Source of the DNA: Bacillota bacterium
GTDB taxonomy: Bacteria; Bacillota; Clostridia; Clostridiales; Clostridiaceae
Reading direction: 5' to 3'
NCBI GenBank assembly: GCA_023440105.1
Contig: JAEXSY010000155.1
Coordinates: 1 to 8,966 of the forward strand
DNA length: 8,966 nucleotides
The notes beneath the pieces were generated by a model. That model was not told the DNA's origin. It did not search any database and saw nothing but the letters and a program-made list of their open reading frames with translations. The position numbers and the translations under genes were made by a program. The stretch's first letter is position 1, and every line of letters starts with the position of its first letter. Below, piece after piece: positions 4,711 through 8,966 of this stretch.

Positions 4711-6169
4711 TAATTTTAATCTTAAACCAGAAGCAGCTGCCTTCTCCCACAGTGCTTTCCACCCCAAAGTCTGCCTTGTGGAGTAGAAGTATCTTCTTTA
4801 CTATGGAAAGACCGAGGCCAGTACCTACCTGAGCTCTTTTATGAGTTTTCTTTACCTTATAGTATCTATCCCAGATAAGTGGAATATCCTCCTCTGGTAT
4901 GCCTTCTCCTGTATCTATAACCTTTATAGTCACAAAACCATCCATAACCTCCTGAGAGACAACTATGCTCTTGTCGCTTCCGGTATAGGTGATAGCATTG
5001 TTAATGAGATTGTATATAACTTGGGAAAGCTTTAGTTCATCTCCCTCTACAAAGACCTCTTCCTCATAGTTAAAGGAGAAGCTATAGCCCTCTCGTTCTG
5101 TAAGCTTGTTATATCTTAATAATATATCTCTTATAAGGCTTGTTATGTTTATCATTGATAAATTAAGCTCTTGGTTTCCTGACTCAAACTTAGATATATC
5201 CAATAAATCATTGACTAAGGAGGTTAATCTTGTAGCTTCATCAATTATAATCTGAATGTTTTCAGGAGTGTTTTCTCCAGGGATATCCTTCATAACCTCT
5301 CCATAGCCAGTGATCATGGTGAGAGGAGTACGAAGGTCATGAGATATATTGGCTATTAAATCTTTTCGAAGTCCTTCCACCTTAGAAAGCTCCTTAGCAG
5401 CATAATTTAAGGTGTCATTAAGCTCCTGTATCTCCTGATAGCCAGAGCCATTAAAGGAAACATCATAATTTCCCTTAGCTAGTTCTTTTGCTGCCTCATT
5501 TATGGATACTATAGGTCTTGATATCCTTTTGGCAATCAAAAAGGCTATTAAGAGGGAAAGGATCAAAAGTATTATGCTTATATAAATAAGCTGTACCCTG
5601 AGGGTTTCCACTGTAGAGCTTATGGGAAGGAGGTTGGAGTGAAGCATAATCAAGGCCTCATCACCATTAGGGAGCTGAGCTATGGATAGATAAACTATGC
5701 TTTCCATAGAGTTTTTTATAAGAGTCACTATACCCCAGGAGCTTTCCACGCTTAGGTTATCATCACTATAGATTTTATAATACCTGCCTCCTTTAGAGCT
5801 GGCTAGGGCATAATAATTATTTATCTGTTCTATTGAGAGCTTTCCAATTATTGATTCTCTGGAAAAGTCGTATTGAACAAGGCTATTTCCATAGGAATCT
5901 ACAATATGGATAGAGGTATCATTTTCTATTGCTAGCTTGTAGGCTTGGAGCCTTAGGTTGCTGCTGCCTATATTTTTTTCAATTTTATTAGCTATGTCTT
6001 CAATATCATTGAATTTTATTCTCTTATAAAATTCGTTTAAAAAAACTATCTGAAATAACCATAAAAGTATAAGGAGTATTGATACAAAGATTATTAAATA
6101 GGAAAAGATTTTCCATCTTACATTGAGGTTGCGATTTTTTAGATTGTACTTAAGTTTGTCAAGCTTCAA
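4703..6169 (-). CDS. Sensor histidine kinase with HAMP domain
   Basis: The 488-residue membrane kinase (numbering from the TTG at 6169) has transmembrane helix 1 at about 21-44, an extracytoplasmic sensor region of about 145 residues resembling no domain I can name, helix 2 at about 192-213, and HAMP at about 214-266. HisKA follows with phospho-acceptor H277 in ISHDLRTPLTMI, then the ATPase domain with N box NLINNA (387-392), DTGEGIP (419-425) and GTGLGLS (449-455). All catalytic motifs are intact. It overlaps the response regulator gene upstream, its probable partner. The start is uncertain. The longest frame begins at TTG 6181, but AGAGGAG abuts it with no spacing. TTG at 6169, 12 nt from that site, is preferred, and no ATG is available. 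The signal sensed is unknown. Its 3' end carries the -35 of the next transcript. Confidence 0.9.
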   Translation of the reverse strand: MKLDKLKYNLKNRNLNVRWKIFSYLIIFVSILLILLWLFQIVFLNEFYKRIKFNDIEDIANKIEKNIGSSNLRLQAYKLAIENDTSIHIVDSYGNSLVQYDFSRESIIGKLSIEQINNYYALASSKGGRYYKIYSDDNLSVESSWGIVTLIKNSMESIVYLSIAQLPNGDEALIMLHSNLLPISSTVETLRVQLIYISIILLILSLLIAFLIAKRISRPIVSINEAAKELAKGNYDVSFNGSGYQEIQELNDTLNYAAKELSKVEGLRKDLIANISHDLRTPLTMITGYGEVMKDIPGENTPENIQIIIDEATRLTSLVNDLLDISKFESGNQELNLSMINITSLIRDILLRYNKLTEREGYSFSFNYEEEVFVEGDELKLSQVIYNLINNAITYTGSDKSIVVSQEVMDGFVTIKVIDTGEGIPEEDIPLIWDRYYKVKKTHKRAQVGTGLGLSIVKKILLLHKADFGVESTVGEGSCFWFKIKIIE

Positions 6170-6836
6170 AGCGATAACCAACTCCTCTTAGGGTTACTAT
6201 GTATTTTGAGTATTCCCCAAGACGCTTTCTTAGAAGCTTTATATGAGTATCGAGGGTTCTGTCGTCACCAAAAAAATCGTAGCCCCAGACATTGCTTATA
6301 AGCTTTTCTCTTGTTAAGGCTATGCCTCTATTCTTTACCATATAGAAAAGAAGGTCATATTCCTTCGGAGACATATCAATTTTTTCGTTATTGATATAAA
6401 CTAGTCTCCCGGTAAAGTCTATGGTAAGTCCTTCTATGTGGACTATATCCTTTTTATGGTTTTCAGAGCTGCCTCCAGATACTCTTTTCATAATTGCATT
6501 GATCCTCATCATGAGTACCTTTGGAGAAAAGGGCTTAACTACATAATCATCAATTCCCAGCTCAAAGCCGTGGATTTTATCATAATCCTCTCCTCGTGCT
6601 GAAAGCATGATAATAGGAGTATCCTTGAACTTCCTTATTTCCTTGCAGGCTGAAAAGCCGTCCAGCTCAGGCATCATGATATCCATTATTATGATATCAA
6701 AATCCTCCTTATGGCAGAGCTCTATAGCCTCCATACCATCAGAGGCAGTCACTACCTCGTTGCCTTCAAAAACAGCATATTTTTTTATAAGCTCTCTAAT
6801 TTTTTCCTCATCATCAACAACTAAAATCTTATACAT
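6159..6836 (-). CDS. OmpR/PhoB-family response regulator
   Basis: The 225-residue product has a receiver domain (1-118) with acidic pocket D8/D9, phospho-acceptor D52 in IIIMDIMMPELDG, S79 in MLSA, and K101 in VVKPF. A winged-helix DNA-binding domain (about 130-225) follows, with DMSPKEYDLLFYMVKN, the recognition-helix region DDRTLDTHIKLLRKRLG, and the wing RGVGYRFEA. It is a cytosolic transcription factor activated by a cognate kinase, most likely the overlapping one downstream. The ATG at 6836 opens with the family-typical MYKILVVDDE and has GGGGTGA just upstream. An in-frame TTG at 6866 would add ten residues without a ribosome binding site. Its regulon is not evident. The decarboxylase gene ends 111 bp upstream without a visible terminator, so the three may be co-transcribed. 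Confidence 0.94.
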   Translation of the reverse strand: MYKILVVDDEEKIRELIKKYAVFEGNEVVTASDGMEAIELCHKEDFDIIIMDIMMPELDGFSACKEIRKFKDTPIIMLSARGEDYDKIHGFELGIDDYVVKPFSPKVLMMRINAIMKRVSGGSSENHKKDIVHIEGLTIDFTGRLVYINNEKIDMSPKEYDLLFYMVKNRGIALTREKLISNVWGYDFFGDDRTLDTHIKLLRKRLGEYSKYIVTLRGVGYRFEA

Positions 6837-6947
6837 ACCTTCACCCCTCTTACCGAGTGTATTCAATAATTTTAATTTCTAAATTCTCAATTATCCCTCT
6901 ATATTCTACCCAAATTTTGTGAAGAATTAGTGATAATTAAATAAAGG

Positions 6948-7838
6948 CTAGTGGAATTTTTCGCCTATAACTTCACCAAAATTCACCTTAGTTTCGTAGC
7001 CTAAGGAACTTTGATATAGAATGTCCTTATGGACCTTAACAGCATTCTTTTTGAAGAATAAGATTACCGTTGAGCCTCCAAACTTAAAATAGCCCTTCTC
7101 ATCTCCTCTATTTACTGACACATTAGGAGTATAGCTCTGAACAATGGTGCCTACACAGGTAGCACCTACCTCAATATATAAAACATCCTTAAAATTCTTT
7201 GTGGAAAATACACTCCATTCTCTTTTGTTTTCACAGAAGAGTCTTGGGATTCTCTGAAGAGCTATGGGATTCACGGAATAATATTTTCCTTTTATCTTAT
7301 GTGTTTTGGTGCATATTCCATCATCTATAAAATGAAAACGGTGATAATCTGTGGGAGCCAGCCTTAAAATCATACAGGTGCCCCCTTCATAGATACCAGA
7401 AATGCTTGGAGTTTTAGTAAGCTCTCTAAGGGAATAAGTAAGCCCCTTAACCTGTACTAGATTATCCATATTAATATTGGTATATACCGTAAGACGTCCA
7501 TCTCCTGGGGATATCAGATTATCTGGATTAGAGTCTATGTGCTTCTTTTCCTCTGCAAGCTTTCTTATAAAAAAGTCATTAAAGCTCTGATATTTTTTGT
7601 CGGGAGTCTCATAGGGATCCATGTTGATATTAAACTTTTTTATAAATCCCGGAATCTTCCTAGCACTGAGGCGAGAAGAGGAATAGCGACCATAAAAGGA
7701 GGAAAATAATTTTTTTCTAATAAATAGCTTCATAACGGATTTTCCTACAGGATTAGTATAGGTCCATTTAAGATATTTATCTCCAGCCACCTGTTCGATT
7801 TCGTATTCTTTAGTTTTTCTGTTGTACACTTTAATCAT
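6948..7838 (-). CDS. psd: Phosphatidylserine decarboxylase proenzyme
   Basis: The 296-residue proenzyme converts phosphatidylserine to phosphatidylethanolamine at the membrane using a pyruvoyl group formed by self-cleavage. Seen are ISPGDGR (109-115, catalytic aspartate D113), PTDYHRFHF (162-170, catalytic histidine H166), EVGATCVG (223-230), and the processing site FKFGGST (251-257). Cleavage is expected between G255 and S256, S256 becoming the pyruvoyl of a roughly 41-residue alpha subunit. The GGST form replaces the LGST of E. coli and is typical of the clostridial branch, whose proteins begin MIKxYNRxTxxYE as here. The ATG at 7838 has GGAG 6 nt upstream. An ATG at 7850 would add only four residues, with AAGGG just 1 nt away. 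Phosphatidylserine synthase is not in the window. A two-component system lies downstream on the same strand. Confidence 0.95.
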   Translation of the reverse strand: MIKVYNRKTKEYEIEQVAGDKYLKWTYTNPVGKSVMKLFIRKKLFSSFYGRYSSSRLSARKIPGFIKKFNINMDPYETPDKKYQSFNDFFIRKLAEEKKHIDSNPDNLISPGDGRLTVYTNINMDNLVQVKGLTYSLRELTKTPSISGIYEGGTCMILRLAPTDYHRFHFIDDGICTKTHKIKGKYYSVNPIALQRIPRLFCENKREWSVFSTKNFKDVLYIEVGATCVGTIVQSYTPNVSVNRGDEKGYFKFGGSTVILFFKKNAVKVHKDILYQSSLGYETKVNFGEVIGEKFH

Positions 7839-7883
7839 ATTTGTCTCCATACCCTTACTAAGTAATATTTGCGATTATTATTT

Positions 7884-7892
7884 ATTATAACA
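7884..7892 (-). promoter_or_regulatory. Extended -10 promoter for psd
   Basis: On the minus strand TGTTATAAT (7884-7892) is a perfect extended -10 element. The predicted start is near 7877, giving a leader of about 40 nt. No good -35 exists at normal spacing; that position lies in the tandem repeat at 7905-7934. Extended -10 promoters tolerate a weak -35. Confidence 0.6.
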
Positions 7893-7904
7893 CAATGAAA
7901 GGAA

Positions 7905-7934
7905 AACTAAGAGCAACTAAAAGCAACTAAGAGC
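7905..7934 (+). repeat. Three tandem 10-bp repeats upstream of psd
   Basis: AACTAAGAGC (7905-7914), AACTAAAAGC (7915-7924) and AACTAAGAGC (7925-7934) are head-to-tail copies with one mismatch. A purine-rich degenerate TAAGA-containing tail continues to about 7958. No ORF crosses it. The block covers roughly -30 to -60 of the psd promoter. Confidence 0.85.
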
Positions 7935-7959
7935 TAAGAAGTAAGAGATAAGAGCTAGT

Positions 7960-8010
7960 ATGTAAATCAATAAAGACCGTACCATGAGTACGGCCTTCGG
8001 TGATTTACAT
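7960..8010 (-). terminator. Nested hairpin terminator after the isocitrate dehydrogenase gene
   Basis: The inner stem CCGTAC (7977-7982) with GTACGG (7988-7993) has a 5-nt loop and extends with further pairs past one mismatch. The outer arms ATGTAAATCA (7960-7969) and TGATTTACAT (8001-8010) are a perfect 10-bp inverted repeat. On the minus strand the inner stem is followed by TCTTTATT, a weak U tract. It lies 3 bp past the dehydrogenase stop codon. Confidence 0.7.
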
Positions 8011-8012
8011 TT

Positions 8013-8966
8013 CTATAGGTTATTTATTAAGTAATCGGTAAATTCTTTGGTGGTGGCGGAGCCTCCTAGGTCTTTTGTTAATACCTTTCCTTCTTTTAGG
8101 GTAAAGAATATTGCTTTTCTTATTTTTTCTGCGGCTTCTCTTTCGTCTATGTAATCTAAGAGCATGGCAGTGCTTAAGAGGAAGGCTGTGGGGTTAGCTA
8201 TATTCTTGCCGGCAATATCAGGAGCACTTCCGTGAACTGCCTCAAACATAGCATACTTGTCTCCTAGATTACTGGAGGGGAGAAGACCTAGTCCACCTAT
8301 AAGTCCGCTGCAGAGATCTGAAACTATGTCTCCATAGAGATTTGGCATCACCATTACATCGAAGGCTTCCGGCTTCATCACCAGCTGCATACAGGTATTA
8401 TCTACAATGAGATCATTGGACTCTATTGAAGGATAGTCTTTCTTTATATCATTAAAGATATCTAAAAATAAGCCGTCGCTGAGCTTTAGTATATTTGCCT
8501 TGTGTACGCAGGTAACCTTTTTTCTTCCCTGCTTTACTGCATATTCAAAGGCGGCTTTTATAATTCTTTCGCTGGCAGCTCTTGTAATCACCTTTGTAGC
8601 ATGAACAGTGTTTTCATCTATTTTTTCTTCAAGTCCTATATATAAGTCCTCAGTATTTTCTCTAAAGATTACTATATCTACATTGGGGAAGGGGGTGACT
8701 ACTCCTGGAAGGGCTTTTGCAGGTCTTATATTAGCATAGAGGTCGTATTTTTTCCTTAAGGCTACATTTATGCTTCTAAAGCCTTTGCCTACGGGAGTGG
8801 TTATAGGAGCCTTTAATATTATTTTATTTTTTTCTATGGAATCAAAGGCTTCTGGAGGTATAAGCTCTCCTGTTTTTTCATAGGACTTAAGCCCTGCTTT
8901 AAAGGTTTCAAAGGCTATATCAGTACCCAGGGCCTCAACAACTCTAAGCATTGCCTCTGTTATTTC
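8013..8966 (-). CDS. NAD-dependent isocitrate dehydrogenase, 5'-truncated by the window edge
   Basis: The frame stays open through 8966, so the start lies outside. The 317 residues seen begin EITEAMLRVVEALG, and only about the first 15 (the IPGDGIGP region) should be missing. This is the isocitrate/isopropylmalate dehydrogenase family: oxidative decarboxylation of isocitrate to 2-oxoglutarate in the cytosol. Isocitrate-specific positions are visible in GFRSINVALR (62-71; S65, N67, R71) and R81, with FRENTEDLYIG (101-111, Y109), VHKANI (K156), and metal ligands D213/D217 in YGDIVSD. In the cofactor loop HGSAPDIAGK (245-254), D250 and I251 stand where NADP enzymes have Lys-Tyr, which indicates NAD. 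An ATG at 8951 is internal, not the start. In an anaerobe the likely role is 2-oxoglutarate and glutamate supply. Homoisocitrate or isopropylmalate activity is less likely. Confidence 0.92.
   Translation of the reverse strand, partial: EITEAMLRVVEALGTDIAFETFKAGLKSYEKTGELIPPEAFDSIEKNKIILKAPITTPVGKGFRSINVALRKKYDLYANIRPAKALPGVVTPFPNVDIVIFRENTEDLYIGLEEKIDENTVHATKVITRAASERIIKAAFEYAVKQGRKKVTCVHKANILKLSDGLFLDIFNDIKKDYPSIESNDLIVDNTCMQLVMKPEAFDVMVMPNLYGDIVSDLCSGLIGGLGLLPSSNLGDKYAMFEAVHGSAPDIAGKNIANPTAFLLSTAMLLDYIDEREAAEKIRKAIFFTLKEGKVLTKDLGGSATTKEFTDYLINNL

Noticed and set aside
4841..5035. Plus-strand open frame of 64 codons
   Set aside because: It lies entirely antisense to the ATPase-domain part of the sensor kinase, with no recognisable product or ribosome site.
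6607..6882. Plus-strand open frame of 91 codons
   Set aside because: It is antisense to the receiver domain of the response regulator. Its serine-rich, low-complexity product is typical of a shadow frame.
7905..7958. Tandem repeats as a CRISPR array
   Set aside because: Units are 10 bp and contiguous, without spacers, and no cas genes are present.
8013..8951. ATG at 8951 as the true start of the dehydrogenase
   Set aside because: The frame stays open to the window edge with family-typical residues (EITEA) before it, and the conserved N-terminal glycine-rich segment would be missing.

Overview
The window is AT-rich and gene-dense, with short intergenic gaps, strong AGGAGG-type ribosome binding sites, GTG/TTG starts and T-tailed hairpin terminators. 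These traits, together with the protein families (clostridial-type phosphatidylserine decarboxylase, NAD-type isocitrate dehydrogenase, FNT channel, cobalamin riboswitch), point to a low-GC anaerobic Firmicute, most likely class Clostridia. No mobile element, phage gene, CRISPR array, tRNA or rRNA was seen. It reads as ordinary chromosome.

Layout. (1) Plus strand, 1-796: the C-terminal end of a formate/nitrite-family channel, a terminator, then 5-formyltetrahydrofolate cyclo-ligase. (2) A bidirectional terminator separates the latter from a minus-strand Old Yellow Enzyme (namA type). (3) Diverging from namA, behind a good sigma-A promoter, is a small double zinc-ribbon protein of unknown function. 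It converges, 7 bp apart, on a deoxynucleoside kinase. (4) Minus strand, 4671 down to 2455: a cobalamin riboswitch, two tandem intrinsic terminators, about 200 nt of unexplained leader, a BtuF-like lipoprotein and the deoxynucleoside kinase. (5) Minus strand, 7838 down to 4703: phosphatidylserine decarboxylase, then an OmpR-type response regulator overlapping its HAMP-type sensor kinase. (6) A strong hairpin, then a 5'-truncated NAD-dependent isocitrate dehydrogenase that runs off the right edge.

How the genes may work together. The riboswitch predicts that the lipoprotein (B12 or corrinoid capture) is made when cobalamin is scarce. The deoxynucleoside kinase directly downstream may share that transcript, which would couple deoxynucleoside salvage to B12 shortage. 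The decarboxylase and two-component genes have no recognisable terminator between them and may form an envelope-related operon. The sensor kinase ends only 31 bp before the riboswitch, so its transcripts probably enter the leader as well.

Five starts were moved inward from the longest open frame on ribosome-binding-site and family evidence: namA, the kinase at 3120, the sensor kinase, the response regulator and psd. The most interesting non-coding region is 4146-4671: riboswitch, two terminators, a 10-bp long-range inverted repeat enclosing both terminators, and an orphan Shine-Dalgarno sequence. No wholly new system is evident.
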